DNA from: Echinococcus granulosus
Taxonomy: Eukaryota > Platyhelminthes > Cestoda > Cyclophyllidea > Taeniidae
Reading direction: 5' to 3'
DNA length: 64,000 nt
Assembly (NCBI RefSeq): GCF_000524195.1
Contig: NW_020170384.1
Coordinates: 309,198 to 373,197 of the forward strand
The notes under the pieces were generated by a model. The model searched no databases. It was given only the letters and a program-made list of their open reading frames with translations, and was not told the origin of the DNA. Positions 24,541 through 38,300 of the stretch are shown in pieces. The position numbers and the translations under genes were made by a program. The stretch's first letter is position 1. Each line of letters begins with the position of its first letter.

Positions 24541-26289
24541 TAAATGCTGGGGAGACATAATCACAAAAAATTGCTAAAGCGCTAGAAGCATAGACAAAAG
24601 TCCTACTATAGAAAGCAGTTGTGTTAAGCAATTGCAAATTATTACCAAATATAAATCAACATTGGTGTTCACGCATAAATCAATATTACTAATGGAAAAC
24701 ATGACCAGGTCCAACGGCAGCAAATTTTAAGGGACGCAAAGTTGTACTCCAGTTTTACTCTACTCATTGTATTTAAAGATTCTTAAAATTTCATTTATGC
24801 GCAGTCAATTTAAAATAGTGTAACTAATATGGGAACCACATCTGCAAAGCTACTAGTGCATGTGATTTCCAGTGTACGCGCAATATTTTGACAGCAAATT
24901 AATAAAGAAAGCTTAAATGACTTGTGGACATTCAAGTTGCCTTTACACACCACAATACGTACTTGACCTTGAGGCCCCACCAGTCTGTTTAAAATAGATG
25001 ACAATGTCGATAGGCCACTACGGGAGAGATAGCCTTTTTAAATTAGCGCAAGTGTGTTTTGGTACACAGGCAGCACTGACCGTACTCCAAATTAACTGGC
25101 TTGCCTATAATCCTTCAAGGACGCTGATGACTGTTAAGAGTGCATTATTTACTTTGAGTAATAATTTGCATCGTTTAGTCCTTCTGGTAGAAAATTGGAG
25201 TTGGACATGAAACCTATGATCTTGTGCTGTTTATGTTTTTAGTTGATTGGAGTCTTTGATAGTCTTGCGTAAGTCATGTTTGGGTTGAGTAATGTAACAA
25301 TTAATGCACTGGGCCAATTTAACTTAACCATCACGGTTAATAACGTTTCTGGAGCAGAAGCGTTAGCACACACGCAGCAAATAGGGCTAGGTTTCTAAAT
25401 ATTTTTGTACTGACATTTCGACATCCTTAGTGCAGTTTTACATGAACCGAATATTTACAAAATCTATTCGTTTTGATCAGTGGGACACGCTTTCCCTGTT
25501 ATCCTTGAAATTAAACATAGGAAATTTTGTATTCAGGTAATTTTTCACTTAAGCCTTTTAAAATCTATTTGTACTTCTGATTAGAGCTGTTTCCTGTCTC
25601 TTCGACAGCAGGTGTGTGGTTTTAGTGCGCGCGGATGCATGAACATTATAATGTCCGATTTTTGATGTCCTAGTGTCAGTGTGTTTCTTACAGATTGATT
25701 CGAGATCTCTGCCGCCCATTTATCTTATTCGCCTTCTATTGCGGTTCATTTTTACAACCTTTGCATTTTTTATATGAATGGAGTGCATGCCACATGCCTA
25801 TCACAAAACCTTGTGAACCCTCCTGCTCTGTTTTATTTTCCTTAATGTCCTTAGTGTTTTTCTTTGTTAGTTTTTTAGTCTGTTGCGTTTTTATACTTTT
25901 TGTTTGCTTTCTTTGATATCATGGTTGATGGCATATTGAGCCATGATCCTGTGTTCTTTGTTTTGAGATTTCCCACTTCTCCGTACCAACGTACTTTGCG
26001 TAATTCCCCTCTCTGGTGTTGTTTTTAACCTAGCTAATGTTATCCGTTTGTCTACTACGTCATGTACGATGTGATTTTTGATATCGTTGCCTATCGTGCA
26101 TCCATATCATTATTTTTCAAACTCCTATGTTGCTCACTTTAATTTGCACTCACATGCACCTTGTTCACTCGAGATTTTTAGCCTTAATGGGTATTTTAAC
26201 TTAGCTGGTAGTGTAGGGCCGTGGTTGTCGTTCCCATTTAAGCTATTTGTAATTGACTGGCTAAACCTGCTTTCTATAAAATTTCTCAG
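24541..26289. promoter_or_regulatory. Region upstream of ARMH1
   Basis: No coding frame is recognised. The sequence is T-rich, with long pyrimidine stretches. An acceptor at 26288-26289 (ATTTCTCAG) ends 21 bp before the ARMH1 ATG, so the promoter and any 5' untranslated exon lie somewhere upstream. Confidence 0.4.
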
Positions 26290-26310
26290 GGCAATCCAAA
26301 GTTAGCAACA

Positions 26311-29300
26311 ATGGCTCCTATGAGGCAGGATAGTGCAACCTTCAATATGACCTGTTTACTTCGAGAATGGGATCGTGCCCCTAGGGAGAGACGCCGCCAG
26401 CTTTTACAAAACTTTATTGATCAGCACTGGAACCGGTCTGGACCAGAACTGGAGCTGGAGTTAGCTCAGATGGCCAGCCTTTTTCTTGCCCGCATATGCG
26501 TTTGGGTGAAGTTAACGTGAGTTTTCATTTTCAGAATGGTGCTACTTCTCTGAAGCTTTTCTTATTTGCCACAATTTTTGGACTGACAGAAAAGATGTAC
26601 TTTTCAAGTTTGTACTATTTATTTATGAGCCGATTATTCTTAATTCTGGCTTTTCCAACGCTTCCGTTTCGCTCCGAAATGTTTCTGTTTTCTTTCTCAT
26701 GTGTTTCTTCAGACTCCTGTATACGATATTGTCACCCAAATACCTTGCTGTACTGAGTTGAGTTTTCGTGAGCCGCTTTGTCTGGCTACCTCCTCATTGT
26801 GTTCAATTTTTAAGATGTTTCGAGGCCTTGGCTCTAAATCTTATCGTTGGCTACCGTCAGCGATAAAGGTCTCGCCTTCGTCCTGCTGTTGATTGCCCCC
26901 GTTTCTGCAAAAAGTGAATTTTTTTTCTTCAAGGTATTACTGAAGCTGTCAATCGTTATCTTTAATTTGAGTGAAAATTGGCTTATTTGGGTGATTTCGA
27001 CAATACGACTATCTGTTGGTAAAAAGTAATTGCAATGGATCGGAAGAGAAAGAAAATCGAGTGAGCCGATGTTATTTGTCCACTTATTGATGCAGTCCAT
27101 TTTCGGTTGGTTTGTGCCTCGTCTTGACTTGTTTATCTGCTTGTGTGGACACAGCGTGGCCTCCTGACATGTTTCTGCGTTCTGCCTCTTCCCCCATTCC
27201 TTACCTCTACCACCCCTCCCTGGCCTCCCAAGGAAATGCAGAAAAGGGAGTTTTTTCACTTTGGCTTTTTACCCACAATGCAGTAGGCTTTTACTCACCC
27301 GTATGGGATTGCCCTGAAATCACGCTTGGGTAAATCGATGCTCGCCACTTTGATATCTATGCTCATTGAATGCTGAATAGAATCAAATGATGTACTGAGT
27401 AATGTTTGCGTTTCTCGTTAACGTTCTTTGATTTTCGGAGGGTATTAAAACTGAACGGCATGCATTGATCAAGGGGTTTTGCATTGTTCAGCAGGAATTT
27501 TACCCTTGCTTTATTCAACCTTATGTTGTTAGCTTTAACTTTGTAGTTCTTAAAAAAACTGCAGAAAATTTTCTTTGATACCAATTTAGTGAATGACCAC
27601 TAGAATCAGTTATTTTGAGGTTCATCTTATCAAATGTGTCAGCCCGCCTCGCAAGTTGTCATTCCTCATTACCAAGTGTAAAAATAATGTTATCTCCTCG
27701 GAATTAGCAGTTAAATCTATTTTATGCAAACCCTTGCACGCCCAGTAACATGGTATCACTTGTTTCAGTTTCTCAGAACACTAGTTCTCTATGGTGCATG
27801 TTTCCTTCCAGTTATTATAGTTTTTTTTAGCAATGCTTTTATCGTCTTTTAACTGGTTGACAGCGGCTAATTTTGTAATGCATGGCCTGCCTGACGAATA
27901 ACTGCCCAAAGTTCCCCTCTACTACAAACGGTTTCTTCAAAACTTTGTGCTCTCCTCTCAAAAACTAGACAGATAAGTTGGGGCCTTTGCAATTGCCTCT
28001 GCGCGATATTTCACAATTGAGGAGCATAGTTTGGTTCTGCAATTTTGGTGAATTATTTGTCGCCATTAGTTCAAATGTCGTTGGTCTGTGCCTTGTTTTT
28101 TCAGGTTTCAAACTTGTTTAAAGTCTCATGAACATTGTTCAAAGCGCCCCAATAACTGTTTTCTGAAAATTTCAATCTGGAGGAAATGGATAATCAGCTT
28201 GTACATGTTTATATTAGTTCTTCATAAATCTGCAGAAGCAGCTAAGCATTGACATGTTTATTTTCGACTATTAAGCTAGTTAACAATATAAATGGTTGTT
28301 TATCCTGAAACTTTCAAATGGATGCATGCCATTGAAACTATTCAATTACCTTGTCTAATCTTGTGCACCTTTCATTCCTTACCCTTGATTTATATTTGTT
28401 AACACTAACATTTCTTGAAGCTATCCGATATATCCTTGTTTGAACCATATTGGTACCACTTGCAGATCCTTTGCGCATACCCTTTCCTTTTCGAAGGGGG
28501 AATTAGTAAAGAAGACTATAATGTTTAATCACAGTATGAAAATTTTCTGTTGCATCGGTGAGGCTGATTAGCTATTTAGTTGGGCAGAACATCGTTAATG
28601 ACTGCAATCAATGGATTGTCATTTTAGCTTTATTGCTCCACAGATCGTAAAGCGTCTAGCGCCGAAGTCTTTTTCAGTTCGTTTTTCTTTGGGCCATCCC
28701 CACTTGCCGCTGTGTCTACTTCTCATTGGACTGGGCTGACGCAAACTCGTGTCTTTGTCTAGCCTGGGTTGTGTTTGTATTATACATGTAGTGAGCATTT
28801 CCGCTTAGCATATCTGCATCATCTTCTCGAAACCGACCAGTGACACTTACAAATCACCCTCCTTGTAGCTTGGCAATACGGTTGTGTTGCACATTGTTTA
28901 ATTGACAAATGGCCTCGGTCACCACCGGAAATGTAGGCGCTCTTACACCATACAGAGGCTTGGTTTGATAACTAAGTGCTAAATTTTTGTTTATTACCTT
29001 TTTCCTCAACTTATCGATTCTTCTTTCTATTCGCTGCTGTAACGATTCCTTAGTGGCCTTGATTTTACAGTTTCTTTGGCATTAACTTAAATATTTTCAA
29101 CAGAAATGCTCATCGTTTTTTGCACAATGTTACCTTCTTGATTCCCATTTTTCACACTTCAGTTTTACACGAAAAGGCAGAACGGCTTATTAGTTCAATG
29201 GTATTTGTGGTTAAAATTATATATGCCAAAGAAACACGTGGTCAGAACCGTTTTTGATGAAGTGCGATTGTTTTGGTGTTCGGGATTATCCACTTAAACC

Positions 29301-32300
29301 ATAATTGATTTGCTCAAGTCGACACCCATTCATCTCTTCTTGGTAATCTGATCCTAACCTAAGCGGATGGAGGAAATTTTGAGGGTTCCCAGTTATTCGT
29401 TTGGCTTTTAAATTCTAGTCCAAAGCCGAGCCAAAACAAGACGCGATTTACTGACTAATGCAGCTCAGGGAACGGATGTGAAATATCTGAAAAGGTGTTG
29501 GTCTAATCATTTGGGATCCGTTTTTAGCAGAATTCTTTCCGTTTGCAAAAGAATCGGTCATTCTCCTTCCATTCAAGGTAGTTGCCTAGCTCAACACTGC
29601 TGAAGGGCAGACATTTACGACTACTACGAAACCTGCGTTCCTCAAACGGCGTAGTGAGAAGACTCTGATTCTTAATCTGCACATCATTCTGCTCTCTTCC
29701 GCAGCTTACTCGATTTGCTGTTTTTAATGATCCGCACAACGTTCAATTCATGGTATTCTTGTGTGCCTTTGGTGGGGTACTAGCATAAAAGTTAGTTTCT
29801 GTTATTTAAATCTGACAACTGAAAAAATTAGTTCGGGTTGAGGTCGTAGATTTTCATTTTTTTTCACACAATGGACCTTCGCTGTGTCAAATCTACCTTA
29901 CTTTGTCATCCAGTAAAGTGTGCGGTCCCTGAATCGTTTTTTTTTTGCCTTCCAATTCGACTGACTTGGGGCTTATATCATCCCACCTCTGTTCGCTTTG
30001 AAACAGATGAACGGCATTATTGTGCCTAGTCCTTTGCAAACGATTATGAGGCACGTTCGTTTTCTGGATGTTAATCAAAATGTTATTATTCCCTAAAGAT
30101 TTTAGAACTACTTCTTGACTAAGTGTAGAATTATATCGCCCTTCATTGCCTCCCTTTATCCATAGAGTGTGAAGCGGGAACCATACTGAGTTTTCATATG
30201 GGCTCGCATTGTACAGGCGTTTGACAGTGTGCAGCCACGACCGCTTCTGCTCATAGTCCCGACAAATTTGCTACCCGCCCGACATGTGCTCTTTCAACTT
30301 TGTCCCCGCTCTTGTTACCAGCTATTTCCCCTTAGATAAAAAATGAAATATGGGTATGTATTGCCCCAAACTAAAGGGAGGTTGTTAAACCGACACTTTT
30401 TGTCTGTGCACTCGCCTGTTCATTTGTGCAAACCTGTTCCGATTAGGTCCGTCTTGAGAGCTATAGAGCTTAAATGGCAACCTCTACACTTAACTTACCA
30501 CGTCCAATTGTCACTTGCGAACACTTGTTCGTTTTAAGTTCATTTCAAGTAGTAATTTATCGAGTGTGCCACCAAGACTCAATAGCTTTCCGTACGAAGC
30601 GAAAATTATTGCCTATTGTTTAATGTTAAGTTCAACTTATTGTATCAAAAAATTACCTTGCTTCAAGAGTTACTCCAACTTGTTATGGTCTCCCTTTTGT
30701 CTTTCATCTGTAATACAAAAAGACCTCCACTCAAGCCATCGCTATTGCCTCACCGATGCTTAGAACTACAATGTCAGATAAATTGCTAATATAAGAAATC
30801 TAACACTATTACCAGAGCACATTTCCTAATCCGTTGGAATATCCTCCCGCTATGCAGTGAATGTCTTCCACTTTTATTATTATCACTGCATTTCCAATCT
30901 GTGTATCCCCAAGGATACATTAACCACTGCAAAAACATCGATTTGGCTCATCAGTTGGTCTTATTTGTGAGTTTCCTCTCCCCTTTTATAGTTACATGAG
31001 CGGAACGTGCTTGACGGAGCAGCTTCAAGTCCTCTACATCTTCCTCTCTGCAGCTAGCAGGTTAGTTAACTCCTCTTTTTCTCCCATGCACAAACCCGCA
31101 TTCCACACACACAGATGTGTCCTTCGACTCGGACCACGTTGGTATCCAACTAGATCAGCGTCTTCTTGTCCCGCTGCCCGTGGCAGACAGGAAGCGCTTT
31201 AAACCAGAACCTGACTTCGACTATCAACTGATGTAAATTCCGAAAATCAACCGCACGTTTATTTTCTTTAGGTCGACGATTTAAATGGTAAGATTGAAGA
31301 CCTTGTCTGCTGTTTTTGTACTCGCATGCTCGTAATTCAATGGCGGACTCAATGCTGCCTGCTTTCTTGCCTATTTCATTCGCTAATACCTGTACTTATA
31401 TGGTGACTTCCAACTGTTTTTCTTTTCACAAGCGATTGACAAATAGGGTAAATTTGTTTTCATGAGCCTTTTTATTGGTGCTTCCCTTACGCTTCAAGTG
31501 CTGATAGTAGAATTATCTATTCGTAAAACTTCGTTACAATATACATGGACTTCGTTTCTAGTTCGCAAGTTCTGCTAACTTCCTTTTCTGTGGCTCATCA
31601 TTTTTCTCTGGAAACAAATCTTTCTAGTTTTGATTGGCTCGTCCGATTGCCTAAATCAGTTACTGAGATGTGAAATACCTCCTTTAAAGATGATTTTCCA
31701 TTGCGATTCTCGCGACTTGATATTCTATACTTTTGTGTAAAACTGTATCACATCGTCTGTTTGTGTTTTGCCGTCATCAATGCCATGTTTTCATCAACCC
31801 TGAAGCCCACTTCCAAAATCACTTTGTTGGACTTTATAGAACGTGTTGTTTTCAACGCTGTTGCCATATCAAGCTATTGGCGATTCATTTGGTAAATTTG
31901 GTTTTCCTTTACATCGGTCATCCTAGCTTAAAAGTGGCGATTAATTTTTTACAAGCTTTAATCAATACGGGATTGAGAAATTAGGCAGTTCCCTTCTTTT
32001 GTTGCATAGATGTTTTTTGTCAATATTATTAGTCTGTTGATTTTCGGCCATGACTTGCTGGGGCCCATAATTCATCATACATGGACTATGTATTGCTTTC
32101 TTAGTTTTCTTCGTGTGCTGGTTTCCTAAACTATTGCGATTTTTGGAATGTATTTGGGCTCCCTAACAATTCTGATTGCTACTTTTTTCTAATTGCTCCT
32201 AACTTTCAGTCTTACTGGAGTCAAGAATGTTTCTTCATCCCTTAGCTAAGTTAACACCCGCGCAGCCATCCAGCGCCTTTCGACTCCAAGGTCATTTTTG

Positions 32301-35300
32301 TGTATTAAAATTAAGAGTAACCTGCTCATTAGTCAACCTATGGGCTGAAAAAATAACCCTGACATTCTATAAAGTCATGTGTCTTTATTGTTTGCTTGAT
32401 TCGCTTTAGTAAGTGTCTGGTCGACGTTTCACTCCGTCCAAGCTAATTGTCGATCATTGGTCTCATCTTGCACTTTTCACTTTGTTTGATCTGTAAAATT
32501 GCTTTATCCAGCTGCCGATTGCAATGTGCTAAGGCCTTCTCCTAGGTTGTCCAAAGTGGCACCTAGGATGAGGCCATTGGCCCTAGGATCCATATGTCTG
32601 TTAGCACTCCCGCGTTTTTTGCCTTTTTCCGTGTCGACAAAAACGACATAACAGCGACCAGCGCACCAGTGGCTAATTGTCTTGCTCGGCATCCCAGAGG
32701 TTGCAAGAATTGATTCTTTCCACACCTCTGAAAAGGAGCGTTTTTTCTTTTGACTGGCTTTGAAGGGCCTGAGAAAAATTGCTATTCATGGGAATACCTT
32801 TCCCATATGCATATCTTATTGTTGCCTTACGACGGAGGTCACTAGATAATCTTTCCCAGTCGTCTTTTTATTTTTGCGAAGCAACTTACAAGGTAGGCTT
32901 CTTAACATTCGACTAGGACATGGTTTATGTCCCCATGACAGTTTCTTATCTAAATTGTTTATTAAAATCAAAGTAATTTTAATATTGTTGATTTCGATTG
33001 CTGGGAACGTAAGGTTTCACACTAACTTGTTGTTGGGTCTGTTTATACTCTCTGCATTTCTTTGAAAGGTCAGGCCAATGTGTCGTGGTGTGTCTTCGCG
33101 CCGAGATGCTTCACTATATTCCGACTTAACAGTAAAAATCGTAAAATTTGTTAGTTTCGACTGGGAGTTTATGAACCCTTTAGGTAATTTCGGAAAATTC
33201 CTATTTTCGGCAAGATCAAATTTGACTGCCTTTCTTTGACATTTCTAAAGAATATGTTGTAACTTCTAGCCATTGTGGTGTTATCTATGCCTATGCTTTA
33301 CAAATGAAATTTAAATTTACATCGGTGCATTCAGTTCGTCAATCTTGCATTACGTAGCATCGAATAGTCCGCTGTTGGCGTCACAATGGTGATGTGTTTT
33401 CTCTTTCTCCCTCTCAGTCACAACTTTCTGGCCGAGTTTCTGCAGAATGGCGGCATCCTCTGTTTACAAGAGCTTTGCGTATTGCCCGGTGCCAAAGAAG
33501 TCGACAAGTACTGGGCTCTCCGTGTACTCTCCTGCGTTGCTAATGGTGGCACGCGTTACAAAGAAACCATCTGTGAATGTTATGGTTAGCTTCATGTCAA
33601 ATACGTCTCGTTTACGCAGTTGTTTCTTTTATCTAGAAGTTTTTTTATTTGCTTCCCACCGGCATTATTTTACGATTTTGAGGCCTTCCCACTTCCTCCT
33701 TACAAATGCTCCTCTTTCTCGAATAACTCATTTTAGCCCTGAAAACTCGCAAGTGTTGAAAAATCTTGACTTTGCAAAGTTGTTACCTTGTGTCAAAAAG
33801 TAAAAGTAAACCTGTGGGTTCATTCTACAATATTTGCTCTGAATGCAGCTTATTAGAATGGTCTTTCATAAATGCCTGCATAAATGAAAAAAACTTCCTA
33901 CTTTCTCATTGCGTTTATTTTTACTATCTTCATTCAAACACATGAAGGCTCCTATGAAAGAGAGTGCAAGTGGGGCTTTGCACAGTTTCAACTCGACGCT
34001 CTAATTTATCCGAAGCTAACTTGAATAAAAACGCAGAATCAGGTCCTCGCTTGCATGGGGGAGATTGCACCCAAGTCTTAAGATTTACTGCACCTCCATT
34101 GTAATTGAGCATGCGATGGAAACTCGATCTGGATAAGGTGCCACCGCGATATCTTTCCTGTGCGAATTTTCGCTCTACTGGTTGTCGTGTAAAGAGGAAT
34201 TTCGCTTTTATATCGCTAGGTGTTCATTTAGAGCTGTTTGTGTTTGTTCTCCTGTTTTTAACTCGAAACCTTGTTCCATATCCCAACAAGACTCGTTCGG
34301 ATCCTTGGTGCGTGTCAAGTAACGCTCCACCTGCTCTTGTGCAATAGCCTCCTCTTTTCATCTGTGAATAAAGCGGTCTTTTTCACTTGAACGTTTAGGC
34401 GTCACTGGAAAGCTACGCAGCATAATGATTCCTATTTCCTGCACCTTTGTACTTTTTGCAGAATCAGTTGTTAAAATAAAATTCAAAATCCAGTTCTTTC
34501 GTGTTATTTGCATTGGTACTATTCGGCGGTTAGTTTTAGTCTAATTAATTCATGCTAATTTAGTGCTTTTAAATACCTGGGTTATACTATTGGGTTAATT
34601 AGGCCACTTCTGTGAATAATCTAGTAAGTAATCCTTGCTTGTATCTCACATCTATGTCGCCTCCCTTTTGTCACATTTATCATACAAACAAAATGTCGTC
34701 CGGCATTATTTTTCAAAATTAGAGCTCGAGTGTAGTACCCTTTTATGCCCATGTGCAGCGTATTTCACCCTGTTCCCTCCACAAGCACTCCTTATCTTTA
34801 GCATATGATGCCTGATTTATGGTTACTTTACGTTAGCAACGGAGCTTCTGAGCAGATCGCCACTCGAATGTAAATTTGGACCTCCCCCCTTCCTGCCTGA
34901 TAGTGGCAGTGGCGCGACCAAAATGTCGTGTCTGCATCTGTGCGTGTGCTTGCTCAGTCCCGAGAGCTGTGTAGCGTTTAGTAGGGATGACTTGAGGCGA
35001 GAGAAGTAGCTAAGCGGATGAGGAAATGCCATTCTACACAACTTAGTGCGGCTGACTCGTGGGGTCATTGCTTCACCCTTGCATTTGTCTTTTATTTTCT
35101 CATCATTGAAGGAAATGCATGATCTTCAACGCTTACAAAGTGGCGCACCTGAATTCTTGAATTATACCTCGTCGTATCTAGTAATTTGTGTTTACTTTGT
35201 TTACATTTTAGCCTCACTATTCCTTCAATTTTGCGTTTTTTTCTTCGTTCTTCGGGCGGAAAACCGCGGTTGTTGCGGTAATGTGTAGTCACAGTATCTG

Positions 35301-38300
35301 CCCTTTGGCCTATTAATTTATAAACTTCCATGGTGCACTAGCGCTTTCACATAGGATTCTGTTTTACAAGGCTTAAAAACAATCAAAATAACAAATCTTA
35401 TTTCTGTAGAGTTTCGAGCAGAACACCCTATTTAGCGTTTGATGTACCCCTGAATTGAGTCTGCTTTACAAATTTAAACCATTTTGGAGAATTCATGGTG
35501 TAAACTCCTCTAGCACGTTTCCTGAGCTGTACATCTAGGTGGGTGGCTTTCGTTTTTCTGCTACTTTTGACGGCACGGGCCTGATTTTAAATATGCCAAT
35601 TACTGTTCATTTTGTTTTGCTGTGGCTGCAGGTATCCGCGCGGTGGCGGAATGCATGGCCAAATCGCGCTCCGAGCGAACGCAGGAAGCAGCGCGCGACG
35701 TGCTGGAGCAGTTGGCTGAAGGAAATCCGCGGTTCCGCGACCAGGTTTACAAGGGCCTCATTGCTGTCTTGCCCTGTGACTCCGCCAAGGCCCAACAACT
35801 CGCCCTCCAGTCCATTCGCATTCTCCAGGTTAGCGTCCTTCTCGCCCCGTTTTCCACTGCAGTAATTTAATCGAATGGACGAAACATCTGTCTTAGCTCC
35901 CTATTTAAGTTGTATCCGTGGTTTTTGTGGTTCATGAGGTGTAACTTCTGGGCTATAATACGCCACTATTTCGGTTCTCTAGCTGGGAAAATATACGCAT
36001 CGGTTTCATTTTTTTCGGCCACAAGGATGTGGTATCTCTTTCAGCTGAGGGAGAGCAAGTCTGGAGTCGCGTATAATAAGGCAAGGTAAGATAAGTGGGG
36101 AGGGTGGTAGCTTTAAATTTGTAATATTATCCCAAAGGTTAAACTCGTAGAATGATATGCTTTAGCAACAAAACGTACATTTTTGAGCAGAATTGTTGCG
36201 GTTGGCGTTGAAGCCGGCCATCCACTAGTAGGCTCCACCTATGGCTATTTAAAAATATCATAAAACTTGACAAAAAATAAGAGCTGTTAAGTTATACTTC
36301 TCTTAATATTAACTAATTTTCGCGTTGTTTTGGTTTCAAATTCGTTGGGGCTTCTAACGCTTAACGTTTTAAACATAGCCTATTATGCACGGCACGCGCC
36401 GTGAACGCGACTATCCGACACTGTTTTCCCATATCAGCTTAAATTTGAGTTTCACTGCCCTTTTGGTGTTTTTTTTTGCAACACTTCATGCATAGTGTCC
36501 TAGTTAACTTTTCTTACCTACAAAGTCATTCATCGTTACACAAGTACATTAATTCAACCTGTCTTCTAAAGGTGTAGTTTTGCGCTCACTTTCATTTGCT
36601 GTTTTGACAGAAGTATCGCGTCGAAAAATCCCGGCGCAGTATTTTACCACCACGTTCGGGTGACATGCGAAAAAAAAATAATTTTGCATTTATTATTAAG
36701 TGCCTCAAAAATTGTTTCGGTTTTTAGTCTTATTCCTCTTCACTCAGATTTGATTAAGTTCATTGTAGCGGATTTTTGCCATTCTGATCCTTCATAAATG
36801 GCTCAGCTTCTATTTGTGTTGACGAATTTGGTCTGCGCTGAGCTCCGCGGTTAAACGCCGAGGATCTCGTGACTATATCACACTGGTTTACCTGCTTTCG
36901 TATGCTTGCGTCGAGCCAGGGACGTGAGTGCGTGTTTTGCATCGCGCTTTTTCCATCGTTCAATGATGGCAAATCCCATAGGGAAAATTTTCACTTCCAT
37001 CGTTTTTTTTCTCGTCAATACAGGAGTTGTTTCTTACTCCTTTCTCCGCTCTCTGGATTCAACTTGGCCAGATGGGAAACACATTCTAATGGACGAAATG
37101 CTTGCTTATTTTACTTGCTTAACTTTATAGTTGTGCCTGTCTTTGCACAGCTTTTTGGCAGACTAGCATAATTATCTATGGTCGTCTTTCTTAGTTCAAT
37201 CGTGTGCGTGTTTTCTCATAACTGTGCTTCCCACTCTTGTTTGAAATCTGATGTTAAAGCTGCTAGGCGCCATGGCTCATTAAGTTATTCCTGGCCGTGA
37301 CTGCGCTTCTCACCATCCATTTACGATGTACATGCCATAGCGCCTAAACCGTGAGTCGGTTTGGTGTGATTGATCCTGAAATCGGCCTGACTTGACCGTT
37401 TCTGCTTCATTTGGATACAATGGTCCTTGTGTTAATTGGGCTGGTTGTGGTTCTCAAGTGAACTCTAGCTCTCCGGCGAATAGACTAACCTCTTTTGTTG
37501 TGTTGAGATCTATCCGTTATAAACAAAAAAATCATTGAAGCGCGCTTATGTGGTTGTCTTATTTTAAATGCCTGTTATTTCTATCTTCCTGCCTGTCGTT
37601 TTGTTGTATCAATCCCTTGTTCTCATTGTTTGCTACTTTTTAGAAAACTTATCACTTACGTGTGCGTGCCGTGTATGCGTTGCTGTCACGTTTTGTGACT
37701 AAATTGCGTGCAAAAATGAGCTTATTAATAAAAACATTATCTTCAAATCTCTGCTTGATACACGCACTTCTGAGCTATGCACCCAAGCAACTCAACCCAA
37801 AAGCTTGAATAAATTGTGGTAGCATCGCTTGTGCCTATGTCGGTTAATGCTAAGTAGACACTTTTGTAGCCCCATGCGTGGCTGCTTTGCCTACTACATC
37901 GATTGACACTTGATTCATCCTCACGATGGCACTCGAAATCTCAAAGTAGGCGTACTATCTGGATGGGAAATCGTTTATTTTTCTGATTTATTTATTGTTT
38001 TAACATATGGGGATTTTTTTGTGCTTTACCAAACGCACGATTAGGCTTTTCTTTAAGTCTCTATTCTGCAGCTGATTTCCATTAATCCGCAGTTTTGTAC
38101 CTTAATTGTATACTGGCACCTTTTCAGCGAACCAATGATCCCGCGGATGTTTTGGATAGTATGCTCTCCTACGTTGGTTCGCCCTTCGTTGATGATTTCT
38201 TTTGTTTTTATTGACTGTGCAATACATGCCAACCACTTTCTAATTATCAATTCCTTCAGTATATTAACGCTACGTGCTTCAAGTATCATTCTTAACTCAA

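Noticed and set aside
24392..24577. 61-codon plus-strand frame within the inverted-repeat element
   Set aside because: It lies mostly inside the repeat, has no homology I recognise, and its length is within chance for this composition.
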